64,000 nucleotides of DNA from the NCBI RefSeq assembly GCF_007827595.1, contig NZ_VISR01000025.1:62001-126000 (forward strand), in the 5' to 3' direction. Source of the stretch: Streptomyces sp. BK340. Its GTDB lineage: Bacteria > Actinomycetota > Actinomycetes > Streptomycetales > Streptomycetaceae. Every line of letters starts with the position of its first letter. The stretch's first letter is position 1. The notes below the pieces were generated by a model. The model saw only the letters and a program-made list of their open reading frames with translations. It was not told the origin of the DNA and did no database searches. Made by a program: the position numbers and the translations under genes. Below, piece by piece: positions 41,667-50,749 of the stretch.

Positions 41667-42812
41667 TCACGGCAGCCGCTCCAGTGCCACCAGCGCCGCG
41701 TCGTCGCCGAGGTCGCCGTCGACGTGGTGCAGGAGGGCTCGGCGCAGGGCGGAGACCATGGCGGGCAGCGGGCGGTCCGCGTGGGTACGGGCGTGGGCGG
41801 GGAGGTCGTAGAACCGGCCCCGGCGGTCCCGGGCCTCGACGAATCCGTCCGTGTACAGCAGGAGCCGGTCGCCCGGGGCGAAGGGCAGCGTTGTCGCGAC
41901 CGGTTCCACGGCCAGGAGGTCGCCGAGTCCGAGCGGTGGCCCGGGCCGGTCGGGCAGGTGAGCCCGGACCTGGCCCGCGCGCACCACGAGCGGCTCGGGA
42001 TGACCGCAGTGGACGATGCGGGCGACCGCCTCGCCGGGCGGGAACTCCACCAGCAGGGCGGTCGCGAACCGTTCCGTGAACAGCGCCTGCGTGCCCTGGC
42101 CGTCCAGTGCCGCGATCTCCCGTCGGGCGCGCGAGTCCAGGCCCTGGGCCACCCTGGCCAGGGACGCCTCACGGTCGGCCAGCTCCCGGAACGCGCCGAG
42201 CAGGTTCGCGGATGCCTCGACGGCCGTCAGCCCCTTGCCCCGCACGTCGCCGATGAGGATGCGGGTGCCGTAGGGCGTCTTCAGCGCCTCGTAGAAGTCG
42301 CCGCCGATCCGGGCCTCCGACTCGGCCGGCAGGTAGACGCCGCACAGGGCCAGCGAGCGGATCCGGCCCGGCAGCGGGTGCATCAGCGCACGCTGTGCCG
42401 TCTCCGCGACGGAGCGGACCTGCCGCAGCTGCCGTTCCCGGCGCCGGCGCAGCGAGCAGGTGGCGAGGGAGGCGAGCCCGACCACGGCCAGGGTGCCCAG
42501 GACGACGTCCGAGTCGGGGCGGCCGAGCTGCCCCGCGGCCATCTGCAGCAGCGCCGTCAGGGCGAGCGCGGCGCAGGCGAGGGCCGTCGTCGCCCACATG
42601 GGGAGCAGGGCTGCGGCCAGGACCGGCACGGCGGCCATCACCGGCGAGACATGGAGCCAGTCCGGCGTCAGCAGGTCGGTGAGGGCGACGGCAACCAGGA
42701 GCAGGACGGGGGCCGGGGTGAGGGGCAGCCGGGTCCGGACGGGCGGGGCGGGGCCGGTGAGGTCGGTGGGCGCGGTGTCGCCGTGCGGGTGATCCGTGGG
42801 GTGAGAGGTCAT
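41667..42812 (-). CDS. Membrane-bound SpoIIE-type PP2C serine phosphatase (381 aa)
   Basis: Protein phosphatase of the RsbU/SpoIIE family, probably acting on an anti-sigma-factor antagonist. Residues 30-125 form four transmembrane helices (PAPVLLLVAVALTDLL, VMAAVPVLAAALLPMWAT, ALACAALALTALLQMA, VVLGTLAVVGLASLAT). The catalytic domain has LPAESEARIGGDFYEALKTP, ILIGDVRGKGLTAVEASANL, LVEFPPGEAVARIVHCGHPE, LLLYTDGFVEARD and GDDAALVALERL with the metal-binding Asp residues. The stop overlaps the start of FUSC by ATGA on the same strand (order FUSC then phosphatase). Confidence 0.92.
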   Translation of the reverse strand: MTSHPTDHPHGDTAPTDLTGPAPPVRTRLPLTPAPVLLLVAVALTDLLTPDWLHVSPVMAAVPVLAAALLPMWATTALACAALALTALLQMAAGQLGRPDSDVVLGTLAVVGLASLATCSLRRRRERQLRQVRSVAETAQRALMHPLPGRIRSLALCGVYLPAESEARIGGDFYEALKTPYGTRILIGDVRGKGLTAVEASANLLGAFRELADREASLARVAQGLDSRARREIAALDGQGTQALFTERFATALLVEFPPGEAVARIVHCGHPEPLVVRAGQVRAHLPDRPGPPLGLGDLLAVEPVATTLPFAPGDRLLLYTDGFVEARDRRGRFYDLPAHARTHADRPLPAMVSALRRALLHHVDGDLGDDAALVALERLP

Positions 42813-43924
42813 CGTCGCTGTGCGGGCCGCAGCGGGCTGAGCACCCGGTGCTGCCGGGTCGGAGCGGGTACGGAGGTGGTCAGGCAGGACAGGACCGCGT
42901 CCAGGTGATGGACGAGATGGCGGTCCTGCTCACGGTCGACCGGTGAGTCACGGTCGGGTCTGTCCAGACGGGCGAGGGCGTGCCGGGCCGCCGGCAGCGC
43001 GGGGTGGGGCCGCCCGCCCCGGCAGCCGTAGACGCACAGGGCCGTCGTACGCAACAACCCCGCGTACGGCCCGGCGAACCCGTCGGCGGCGGGAGCGCCC
43101 TCGCCCGGCGGACCGGGCCGGTTCACCGCGGGTCGCGTGTCGAGGATGCGTCCGGCCGCGCACACCTGCTGCTCCACGTCGGCCAGCGTCCCCATGACGC
43201 GGCGGTCCAGGTGCCAGCGGCGGCGCCGAGCGATGGGGCGTACGTTCCAGCGCACGCTCTCGTGCGCCTCGTCCACGGCGGTACGGGCTTCCGCCAGCGC
43301 GACGTCGAGTTCCCGCTCCCAGCCGGAGCCGAGCACGTTCCGCGGCCGCTCCCGCCGGGCGACCGCGTCGGCCAGACCGTCCAGGTGGCGGGCGAGCAGA
43401 GTGCGCAGCCGCTCCACGGCGTGCTCCGCGGACCGGACCCGTACGGCCGGGAACAGCAACGCGCTGCACGCCAGGCCGAACGCGATGCCCAGCATGATCT
43501 CGGCGAGGTGGGAGACCACCTCGGCGGGATGCCGGCCACGGACCAGGGCGAAGGTGATCAGTGCCGTCGTCGGCAGATGCAGGCCCTGGTGGCCGAGCAG
43601 CTCGTGCCGGGCCAGCAGCACCGAGGCGAAGACGACGAGGCCGAGACCCGCCATTCCCGGCTCGACGTACAGGGCGGCGGGTACGGCGACGGCCACGCCG
43701 AGCAGGCATCCCGCGGCGTACCGGGTCGCCGCGGCGACCGTGCGCACCACCGTCGCCTCGACGATGAGCAGTGCCGCCACGGCGCCCACATAAGGATGGG
43801 GTGTGTGCAGCAGGTTCACGCACACCTGCCAGGTCAGCCCTGCTGCCACCGTCGCCCGCGCGGCGTCGGCGCAGCCGGCTCGTCCGAAGGGCATAGCGAG
43901 GGCGGATATCCGTGCACTGCGCAT
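42809..43924 (-). CDS. FUSC/aromatic-acid-exporter-like membrane protein (371 aa)
   Basis: Integral membrane protein related to the FUSC/ArAE exporters. The first 170 residues hold about five hydrophobic helices (AARATVAAGLTWQVCVNLL; YVGAVAALLIVEATVVRTV; YAAGCLLGVAVAVPAALYV; LGLVVFASVLLA; EIMLGIAFGLACSALLFP). The rest is a helical cytoplasmic domain (ALAEARTAVDEAHESVRWN; MGTLADVEQQVCAAGRILD). ATG start at 43924; an upstream extension lacks a good RBS. Coupled to the phosphatase gene by ATGA. Confidence 0.85.
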   Translation of the reverse strand: MRSARISALAMPFGRAGCADAARATVAAGLTWQVCVNLLHTPHPYVGAVAALLIVEATVVRTVAAATRYAAGCLLGVAVAVPAALYVEPGMAGLGLVVFASVLLARHELLGHQGLHLPTTALITFALVRGRHPAEVVSHLAEIMLGIAFGLACSALLFPAVRVRSAEHAVERLRTLLARHLDGLADAVARRERPRNVLGSGWERELDVALAEARTAVDEAHESVRWNVRPIARRRRWHLDRRVMGTLADVEQQVCAAGRILDTRPAVNRPGPPGEGAPAADGFAGPYAGLLRTTALCVYGCRGGRPHPALPAARHALARLDRPDRDSPVDREQDRHLVHHLDAVLSCLTTSVPAPTRQHRVLSPLRPAQRR

Positions 43925-44053
43925 GCCTTTCGTGCTCCTTCCCTCAGCCGGACTTCCCGTGCCCGCCCGGGCGGGCACGGGGCAACAGCCCCCCAGAGTA
44001 ATCGGACAAATGGGGCATCTGGCAAATAAGGAGCAGATCAAGGTTGTGGTGGG

Positions 44054-44148
44054 CGGAGAGGGCAGGATTTGAACCTGCGTGGGCCCCGTGGGGCCCGACC
44101 TTGAGGCGTGCTCGTAGGTCCCCGATCAGCCACTCCGGGCACCTCTCC
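44054..44148 (-). tRNA. tRNA-like gene with long variable arm and aberrant anticodon arm (possible pseudogene)
   Basis: Acceptor arms GGAGAGG/CCTCTCC pair perfectly, D-arm CCCG...CGGG has loop GAGTGGCTGAT, the T-arm is GCAGG-TTCAAAT-CCTGC and a GGGCCC-CACG-GGGCCC hairpin forms a long variable arm, as in class II (Ser/Leu-like) tRNAs. The anticodon stem is GACCT/AGGTC but the loop has 14 nt instead of 7, with no canonical U33-anticodon. CCA is not encoded (CCC follows). No anticodon can be assigned with confidence, so this could be an unusual tRNA or a decayed copy. The upstream 180 bp to the esterase have no gene. Confidence 0.5.
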
Positions 44149-44326
44149 CTGTTCCCGGCTTCCGGATTCCCGTGCCGTTCACATCAACTACGGTGCCGGA
44201 CCCCGCTGACGCGACGGTGACGTCTCACTGACGTGCCGAGCCCGCTGCCGGGCCCACTCGTGGCGACCGCACTATGGGGTCCGGCCCCATAAGCGCAGCC
44301 GTGCCAGGCTCCTAGCATCTGCGGCC

Positions 44327-45295
44327 ATGCAGACCAGAGCCGCACGCCTGACAGCCGCCCTGGTGGCCCTCGTGGCCGCCTTGGCCGCCGGACTCCTCAC
44401 CCCCCGCACGGCGGCCGCTGCCGCCTCCCTCGGCGAAGTCACCGGGTTCGGTTCCAATCCCGGTGCGCTGCGCATGTTCCGCTACGACCCCCCGGATCTG
44501 CCGGCGAACGCCCCCGTCGTCGTCGCCCTGCACGGCTGCACCCAGGACGCCGGGTACGCCGTCAGCAGCGGCTGGACCACGCTCGCGGACCGCCGGCACT
44601 TCTCCGTCGTGGTCCCGCAGCAGTCCGCGGGCAACAACCTCGGCAAGTGCTTCGACTGGTTCCGGTCCGGGGACATCGAGCGCGGGGACGGCGAGGCCGC
44701 CTCGATCGCGCAGATGGTGGACCGCCAACTCGCCGACGTCCAGGGCGACCCCTCGCGGGTGTTCGTCACCGGCCTGTCCGCCGGGGGCGGTATGACGGCG
44801 GTGATGATGGCGGCCTACCCCGAGAAGTTCCGGGCGGCCGGCATCGTCGCCGGGCTGCCGTACGGCTGCTCCGAGGCGGCCGGTGGACCTTACCCGTGCA
44901 TGTACGGGTGGGCGAATCAGATCCCGGCCCAGTGGGGCGACCGGGTCCGCAGGGCCCGCCCCGGATACACCGGCCCCTGGCCCACGCTCACCGTCCTCCA
45001 GGGCTCCGCCGACGCCACGGTGAAGCCGTCCAACATGACGGACCTGGTCAGGCAGTGGACCGACGTCCAGGGTGCCGATCAGAGCGCGGACGTCTCCGAC
45101 ACCGTGGCGGGGTACCCGCACCAGGTCTACCGGACCCCCGCCGGGCAGGCCGTGGTGGAGACCTACAGCGTCACCGGAATGGGCCACGGGCAGCCCGTCG
45201 ACCCGGCGACCGGCTGTGGCACCGCGGCCCCGTACGTCCTCGACGTCCACCTCTGCGCCGCCTACCGGCTCGGCCTCGCCTGGGGGCTCGGCTGA
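44327..45295 (+). CDS. Secreted PHB depolymerase-family esterase (322 aa)
   Basis: Serine hydrolase of the PHB depolymerase/CE1 group. Signal peptide residues 1-33 (LVALVAALAAGLLTPRTAAAA). The oxyanion site is VVVALHGCTQDAGYAV, nucleophile elbow VFVTGLSAGGGMTAVMMA (Ser about 151), acid near VLQGSADATVKPSNM, and His in VTGMGHGQPVDP. Disulfide-type Cys residues (LHGCTQ; GKCFDWF; YGCSEA; YPCMYG) support secretion. Natural substrate may be a polyester or aryl ester; sequence does not decide. ATG with modest RBS. Confidence 0.9.
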   Translation: MQTRAARLTAALVALVAALAAGLLTPRTAAAAASLGEVTGFGSNPGALRMFRYDPPDLPANAPVVVALHGCTQDAGYAVSSGWTTLADRRHFSVVVPQQSAGNNLGKCFDWFRSGDIERGDGEAASIAQMVDRQLADVQGDPSRVFVTGLSAGGGMTAVMMAAYPEKFRAAGIVAGLPYGCSEAAGGPYPCMYGWANQIPAQWGDRVRRARPGYTGPWPTLTVLQGSADATVKPSNMTDLVRQWTDVQGADQSADVSDTVAGYPHQVYRTPAGQAVVETYSVTGMGHGQPVDPATGCGTAAPYVLDVHLCAAYRLGLAWGLG

Positions 45296-45301
45296 CCACG
45301 G

Positions 45302-45991
45302 TCAACCCTCGGTCCGACCGGAGGCCCGCCGCTCGCGCCGCGTTCGGCGGGCCTCCACCAGCAGTGGCAGCAGGGAGACGACGACGATGAGCGCGACCAA
45401 CGGCAACAGGTACTCGTCGACGCGGGACGCCGAGGAACCCAGGAGATATCCGGCGAGTACCAGGCTCTGGGACCAGAGCAGGCCGCCGAGGGTCTGCCAG
45501 ACGGTGAACGTCCGCACAGGGACGCCGAGCGCGCCGGCCGCCGGGTGCAGCACGGAGCGCAGCATCGGGACGAAGCGGCCGAGCACCAGCGCCTTGCGGT
45601 ATCCGTAGCGGGCCAGCATCCGTTCCGCCCGGGCCGTGCCCTCCTTCACCCGCCGCCGCGAGGTGCGGGCCAGCAGGGGGCGCCCGCCGTGCCGCCCGAG
45701 CAGATAGCCCGCCTGGCCGCCCGCCACGGCGCCGACGGCCGCGCACAGCAGGACCTGCCACAGCACCAGCCGCGCCGGCTGCTGAGCGCTCGCCGCGCAC
45801 AGCACACCGGCCGGGAACAGCAGCGTGTCACCCGGCAGGAAGAAGCCGACGACCAGCAGGGACGACTCGGCGAAGATCACCGCCAGGACGCCCAGCGCAC
45901 CGAAGGCAGCGAGCAGCGAGGCGCTGTCGGTCGGATTGACCGCGATCACCGCCCTCGCCTCCCGGCCCCGCTCGTCCGTCGCTTCCCTCAA
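45302..45991 (-). CDS. DedA-family membrane protein (229 aa)
   Basis: DedA proteins act in membrane lipid and undecaprenyl phosphate homeostasis. Seen: FAESSLLVVGFFLPGDTLLF with the conserved E and PGD, GAVAGGQAGYLLGRHGGRPL, RMLARYGYRKALVLGRFVPM, LRSVLHPAAGALGVPVRTFTVWQ, and a final helix YLLPLVALIVVVSLLPLLVE. The F-x-R motif GRFVPMLR is intact. Convergent with the esterase, gap 6 bp. Confidence 0.92.
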   Translation of the reverse strand: MREATDERGREARAVIAVNPTDSASLLAAFGALGVLAVIFAESSLLVVGFFLPGDTLLFPAGVLCAASAQQPARLVLWQVLLCAAVGAVAGGQAGYLLGRHGGRPLLARTSRRRVKEGTARAERMLARYGYRKALVLGRFVPMLRSVLHPAAGALGVPVRTFTVWQTLGGLLWSQSLVLAGYLLGSSASRVDEYLLPLVALIVVVSLLPLLVEARRTRRERRASGRTEG

Positions 45992-46749
45992 GTGTCACGT
46001 GGCCGGGGTCCGGCTGCCCGGACAGCGGAGTGGACGGGACCGCAACGGGCGGGAAACACCTTCGCCGGGCCCCGGCTCCTGGACCGTCCGGCTCTTCCCG
46101 GAGGTGCCGTCCGCCGGCGGACGGTCCCGCGCCCACCCGGGTGACCTGCGGGGTCCCGGGCGCTGCTCGGTGGCCGCCGCGCGGGCCGCCCAGCTCGGGC
46201 GGCAGCGGGTCGACGCAGCTCCTGCAAGGCCGACTGGGACGTGGCCGCCGACAAGCGGCGCGCGCTCGGCGCGATCGCCCGCCGCGCAGGGCTGCCCGAC
46301 CCGCAGTCGGCATCCGCTAGCCGGAGTACTTCCTGGCCGTCACGGACCCCCGGCTGATCCGGCTGGAGACGGACGTCCTCCGGGCGCACGTCGCCCAGTA
46401 CAAGTTCCGCACCCGCACCGCCCACGACGGCTCCACACGGACGGACGTCTTCGACCCGGCCGCCCTGGTCACCCGTCACGACAAGCGCTACCCGCTGTTC
46501 CACACGAAGGACCGCGTCGTCAACACCACCGGCGGCATGGGCTACGACATGGTCCCGTTCGGCACCGGTGTCATCGACTACCGTTCGTCCTTCCTGGCGG
46601 CAGGCACGGGCGGAGGGCCCTGCCGCGCCGTCACCAGGCCCTCCGTACCGGCCGGACCAATGTCCGGACACCCTCTGTCAGGTCCGTGGCCCCAGCCTTA
46701 CACTGCCGATCCGCAGTATTTCGGGGGAAGTTGACGGGGGGAGACCAGC
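45992..46749 (+). pseudogene. Gap with C-terminal remnant of a sugar-phosphate isomerase/epimerase (about 46321-46620)
   Basis: From 46321 the forward strand reads EYFLAVTDPRLIRLETDVLR and continues VTRHDKRYPLFHTKDRVVNT then GYDMVPFGTGVIDYRS, the end of a TIM-barrel sugar-phosphate isomerase/epimerase (YPLFHTKD...GxGxIDY). The N-terminal part is missing and the final helices degenerate into AAGTGGGPCR. No start codon suits. The stretch 46180-46320 contains a short Lys/Arg-rich reading AADKRRALGAIARRAGLPDP of unclear relation. The rest of the gap shows nothing further; the ATG of the next gene follows GGGGGAGA. Confidence 0.55.
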
Positions 46750-48309
46750 ATGTCCGATCCGTACGGTCCGCACCAGGGATTCGCCGTACCACCGATGCCC
46801 TCGGCGCCACCGCCCGCGCCGCCCGACGGCGGGCGGGCGGCAGCCGTCGCCGTACTCAACCTGAGCGGACTCGGCCTCGGGTACGCACTCCTGCGAAGAT
46901 GGGTCCTGACGGCCGCCTGCCTGGCGGCGACCGCCGTCCTGCTGTTCGTGGCCCTGCCCGCCGACGCCGACGGCGTCCCGGGGGCCGCGCTCACCGTCTA
47001 CGTCCTGCTCCTGCTGGCGGCCGCCGTCCACGGAGCGATCGCCGGACTGCGCACCCGGCTCACCTGGCCGGGCCGAGCGCCCCTCGCCCTCCTGCTCGGC
47101 GTACTGCTGCTGACCGTACCCGCAGGTGGCGTGGTCTGGTACGACGACGCGCACGAGGAAGCCGTGCAGCAGGCGCTCCTCGACCGCCTGGACCAGGCCG
47201 ACCATCTGGTGACCAAGGCCGGCCGGCACAGGTTCGCCACCGCCCGGGGCGACTACGGCTCGGCTCTGGAGATCTACCGGGACCTGGCGGCCGAGCACTC
47301 CGGCTCCCGCGCCGCCGCCCAGGTGCCCGACCGCATGCGGAGCTTCTACACCACGGTCGGCGCGGCCTACGGGCACCAGGAGTACTGCGACGCCATCGAG
47401 CCGCTGAAGTACCTGCGCACGGTGCCCCGCTTCATGCCGAAGAAGGAACTCGGCTCGCTCGGCCAGTGGCCCGACGACCGGCTCGCCACCTCGTTGTACG
47501 AGTGCGGACGGGCGGGCCTGACGGCGGGTCAGGCGGACTGGGTCACACGCTTCGACGACCTGCTGACCACCTTCCCGCAGTCCGGGCCGGCGGCGAAGGT
47601 CGCACCCGCCGTGGACGCGGCGGTGAAGAAGGCCGAGAAGGACGTCGACGGCGGCGCCCCCTGCGCCGCCGTCGAGAAGCTGCGCGACCTGAACACCCGG
47701 ATCACGGACCTCTCGGGGTCGGCGGGCAGTGCGGCCGACGGTCTCACGCAGTCCGCCGACCGGGCCGACCGGAGCGGCGACGCGGGGGAGTACGCCTGCG
47801 GCGTCGACCAGTACCGGGACCGCGACTTCGACGCGGCCCAGAAGACGATGGAGCAGTACGTCTCCGACAACAGGAACGGCAAGAACCGGGACCGGGCCAA
47901 GAAGATCGCCATCGGAGCCGAGGTGGCCCAGACCCTGCCGGCCGCCGGGAAGAAGCTGCCCACCACCGCCTCCGGCGGCAGCATCACCGTCACGGTCAAG
48001 AACGACAGCCCCGACGACGTCACCGTCCTCTACACCGGACCGGTCACCGGCAGCTTCACACTCAAGGGGTGCGGCAGCTGCAAGTCGTACGGCCTCGCAG
48101 ACACGCTGAGGATCGGCTTCAAGCCCTGCAACGGCGGCAAGAACTATCCGCAGCGGACGCTCAGTCTCCCCGTCGGCACCACGTACTTCGTGCACAAGCC
48201 GCACGGTGACAGCACCGCGACGCCGGCCTCGGACACGGCCAAGCTCCGGTCCGGGTACATCTACACGGAATGCGCCTACACGACACGGACGCTGGGCTCC
48301 AGCTACTGA
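46750..48309 (+). CDS. Membrane protein with TPR-like and C-terminal beta domain (519 aa)
   Basis: Pro-rich N-terminus (PPMPSAPPPAPPDGGRAAAV), three to four membrane helices in residues 35-145 (VLTAACLAATAVLLFVAL; LTVYVLLLLAAAVHG; LALLLGVLLLTVPAGGVVWY), then an extracellular helical repeat region (FATARGDYGSALEIYRDLAAEH; AYGHQEYCDAIEPLKYLRTV) that looks TPR-like, and an end with ITVTVKNDSPDDVTVLYTG and TYFVHKP resembling an Ig-like module. The architecture is common in streptomycetes but its function is unknown. Confidence 0.8.
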   Translation: MSDPYGPHQGFAVPPMPSAPPPAPPDGGRAAAVAVLNLSGLGLGYALLRRWVLTAACLAATAVLLFVALPADADGVPGAALTVYVLLLLAAAVHGAIAGLRTRLTWPGRAPLALLLGVLLLTVPAGGVVWYDDAHEEAVQQALLDRLDQADHLVTKAGRHRFATARGDYGSALEIYRDLAAEHSGSRAAAQVPDRMRSFYTTVGAAYGHQEYCDAIEPLKYLRTVPRFMPKKELGSLGQWPDDRLATSLYECGRAGLTAGQADWVTRFDDLLTTFPQSGPAAKVAPAVDAAVKKAEKDVDGGAPCAAVEKLRDLNTRITDLSGSAGSAADGLTQSADRADRSGDAGEYACGVDQYRDRDFDAAQKTMEQYVSDNRNGKNRDRAKKIAIGAEVAQTLPAAGKKLPTTASGGSITVTVKNDSPDDVTVLYTGPVTGSFTLKGCGSCKSYGLADTLRIGFKPCNGGKNYPQRTLSLPVGTTYFVHKPHGDSTATPASDTAKLRSGYIYTECAYTTRTLGSSY

Positions 48310-48313
48310 CCGT

Positions 48314-48339
48314 GCGGGGCGGGCCGAGGCCCGCCCCGC
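48314..48339. terminator. Hairpin between convergent genes
   Basis: GCGGGGCGGGCC (48314-48325) pairs with 48328-48339 around a minimal loop. It lies 4 bp past one stop and 7 bp before the stop of the convergent surface protein gene, so it can end both transcripts. Confidence 0.75.
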
Positions 48340-48345
48340 CGCTCG

Positions 48346-49668
48346 TCAGTCCCGTCGCCCGGCGCGTCGGCGTACCACCAGGACGGTGCCCGTGCCGAGG
48401 ACCACGGCCCCGGCCGCGGCGGCCGCGAGCGGCAGGACCGAGCCGGTACCGGTGCTCGCCAGGTTGCCGCCCGTGGCGGCGGATCCCGAGGTGCCGGTGG
48501 TGGCGGTGCCGCCCGTGGTGCCGGAGGAGGATCCGGAAGCCGAACCGGACCCGGACCCCGACCCGGTGCCGGACCCCGAATCACCGGTGGACCCCGCATC
48601 ACCGGTGGACCCCGTGGCGGACCCGCCGGTGGAGCCGCCGGTGGACCCCGTCGAGCCGCTGCCGCCCGTGGAGCCGTCACCGGACACGTCGAGCCGGATG
48701 TCCGCGGTGTCGTTCGCCTTGTCGGTGTCGAACGGCCGGGGCTCTCCCGCGAGTGCCACCGAGCCCTTGGCCCCGGCCACCAGCTTGTTGATCTTCAGCC
48801 GGAACTCGTACGTCTCGCCGCTGTTCTCGTCGACCCACGCCTCGCTGGTGCCGCACTCGTACGTCCGCGACCCCACGCTCTTGCAGAACCCGTCGGTCTT
48901 GGCGACCGACGTACCGGCCGGCACGGTGATGTGCACGCGGGTCGCCCCCGCGCCGATCTCGCGCAGCACCCAGCCGGGCCCGGCGTTGGTGAACCTCACC
49001 ACCAGCGGGACCGTGTCCCCGACCCTTCCCTCGAGCCGGGCGCCGGTCACCTGGAAGTCGGCCGTGTTCTTCGCGGTCACCTTCACGGTCGCCGCGTCCC
49101 ACTCCTCGTGCCGGGCGGAGCCGGGTGCGGCCGGAGTCTCGTCGGGCCGCTCGACCAGCTTCACCGCCGGGCCCGTACCCCGCACGGGCGGCGGGCCGGC
49201 GTCCGTGAACGCGGGGTCGTACGCGGCGACCGTCACCCGCAGCTCGTCGTAGAGGGCGCGGTCGAGTGCCTTCAGGGTCAGGGTCCGGTCGGGTGCGTAG
49301 ACGACACCGGGCTTCACCTGCTGGTCGAACTCGCAGACCACGTCCGAGGAACTGGGCGCCTCGTCGAAGGACGGGATCTCGTAGCGCAGGCAGTTGGCGG
49401 GCACCTCGGTGTGGCTGAGCCCGCGGGTGACGGAGTAGGACATCCACACCTTGCCGAGCGCCTCGCTACCGGTGTTGGTGAAGGAGGCCGGGACCGTGAC
49501 CTCGGCGCCGGGGCGCACTCCGTCGAGCGGCGCGATCCTGCCCAGCACCAGACCGGGTCTCGCGTCGGCGGCGCCGGCGGGCGCGGCCCCGAGCGCGATC
49601 AGGGCGACGGCGCCGAGAGCACCGGCGGTCTGGCGGAGTAAACGGGGGCCGGAGAGCGTGGGGGGCAT
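48346..49668 (-). CDS. Sortase-anchored LAXTG surface protein (440 aa)
   Basis: Signal peptide at the N-terminus (LRQTAGALGAVALIALGAAP) follows an ATG with AGAGGA upstream. The extracellular part holds beta-rich CARDB/DUF11-like segments (VTVPASFTNTGSEALGKVWM; VTAKNTADFQVTGARLEGRV; VVRFTNAGPGWVLREIGAGA). A long Gly/Ser/Thr linker (about 330-400) leads to LASTGTG, then a hydrophobic helix and a basic tail RRRAGRRD. LASTG is a class E sortase motif as in streptomycete chaplins. No sortase gene is nearby. Confidence 0.85.
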   Translation of the reverse strand: MPPTLSGPRLLRQTAGALGAVALIALGAAPAGAADARPGLVLGRIAPLDGVRPGAEVTVPASFTNTGSEALGKVWMSYSVTRGLSHTEVPANCLRYEIPSFDEAPSSSDVVCEFDQQVKPGVVYAPDRTLTLKALDRALYDELRVTVAAYDPAFTDAGPPPVRGTGPAVKLVERPDETPAAPGSARHEEWDAATVKVTAKNTADFQVTGARLEGRVGDTVPLVVRFTNAGPGWVLREIGAGATRVHITVPAGTSVAKTDGFCKSVGSRTYECGTSEAWVDENSGETYEFRLKINKLVAGAKGSVALAGEPRPFDTDKANDTADIRLDVSGDGSTGGSGSTGSTGGSTGGSATGSTGDAGSTGDSGSGTGSGSGSGSASGSSSGTTGGTATTGTSGSAATGGNLASTGTGSVLPLAAAAAGAVVLGTGTVLVVRRRAGRRD

Positions 49669-49782
49669 GAAATCCTCTGTGTGAATCGACTGCCACGGAC
49701 AGCTGAACCGTGCGGGAACGCGCGTTCCCGCACGGGAGACCTCCGTCATCGCCTGATGGTTGTACGGAGCCCGGGCCGCAGG

Positions 49783-50640
49783 TCACCGCCTGGCGTGCCG
49801 AACCAGCCACTCCAGGGCCGCGGCCGCGTCGCTCAGGACGGAGAGGTGGCCGTCGTCCGGGCGAAGCCGGAGTTCCGAGCGTGGGCAGCGGTTCGCCAGC
49901 CACTCGCCGTGGGTGCTCGGCACGATCCTGTCCCGACCCCCGTGCAGGACGAGGACCGGCGCGGTGACCGACCCGGGGTCGCAGCCCCACGCGTGAACGT
50001 GGGCCAGGTCGTCGTCGACGAGTCCGCCCGGACCTGCGGCCACGGCCGGCTTCACGACCTCCTCGAACCAGGACCAGTCACCGGCCAGGGCCGCGTGGTC
50101 GGCCGAGGTGAACATCCCGGGGTCGTAGACCGCCTCCGCCTCGTACTGCTCCTTCGCCTCGCGGCCCGTGGCGGCCGCGGTCAGTGACGCCCGGCAGGAC
50201 GTGGCCATGCCGGCGAACCAGTCGAGCCCCTCGGCGTCGAACGGGGCCAGACCCGACACCTCGACCACGCCGAGCACCCGTTCCGGCAGTACGGCGGCAC
50301 ACGCCAGGGCGTGCGAGGCGCCCCCGGAGTGACCCATGACGGCGAAGCGGTCGATGCCGAGCGCATCGGCGATGCGGGCGACGTCGGCGGCGGCCGATGC
50401 GATGCCGCGGCCGTCGAGCGGGGTCGAACCGCCGTATCCGGGGCGGTCGTACGACACCCAGCGGACCCCGAGCCGGGCCGAGGCGGGGAAGAGGGGCCTG
50501 GGCGGCAGGCCCACGTTGGGTGTGCCGTGATGCCAGAAGACGGGGAGAGCGCCGGATGGGCCGGCGCCGGTGTCGTAGACGTGCAGTCTGCGCCCGTCGG
50601 GCAGCTCCAGGTCCGATTCGGTCACGTGGATGTTCGTCAC
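49783..50640 (-). CDS. Alpha/beta hydrolase (285 aa)
   Basis: Cytoplasmic alpha/beta-fold hydrolase. Seen: LPVFWHHGTPNVGLPPRPLF (oxyanion HG), VSYDRPGYGGSTPLDGRGIA, nucleophile FAVMGHSGGASHALACAA (Ser about 108), acid VLVLHGGRDRIVPST and His LRPDDGHLSVLSD. Substrate not defined. ATG start. 109 bp downstream of the LysR gene stop on the same strand. Confidence 0.9.
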   Translation of the reverse strand: MTNIHVTESDLELPDGRRLHVYDTGAGPSGALPVFWHHGTPNVGLPPRPLFPASARLGVRWVSYDRPGYGGSTPLDGRGIASAAADVARIADALGIDRFAVMGHSGGASHALACAAVLPERVLGVVEVSGLAPFDAEGLDWFAGMATSCRASLTAAATGREAKEQYEAEAVYDPGMFTSADHAALAGDWSWFEEVVKPAVAAGPGGLVDDDLAHVHAWGCDPGSVTAPVLVLHGGRDRIVPSTHGEWLANRCPRSELRLRPDDGHLSVLSDAAAALEWLVRHARR

Positions 50641-50749
50641 TGCGCGGGTCCTTCCGGGCGGGTGCCGGGTACTCGACGCGTAACAGACCCCGCGGACTCC
50701 CGGAACTCATCGCCCGGCCGAGCGGCGACAGTCCGTGGGCGCGGCGCCC

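Noticed and set aside
44054..44148. Selenocysteine tRNA
   Set aside because: No UCA anticodon in a proper loop and no 8-bp acceptor; CCTCAAGG lies at the edge of the long loop and cannot be framed by a 5-bp stem.
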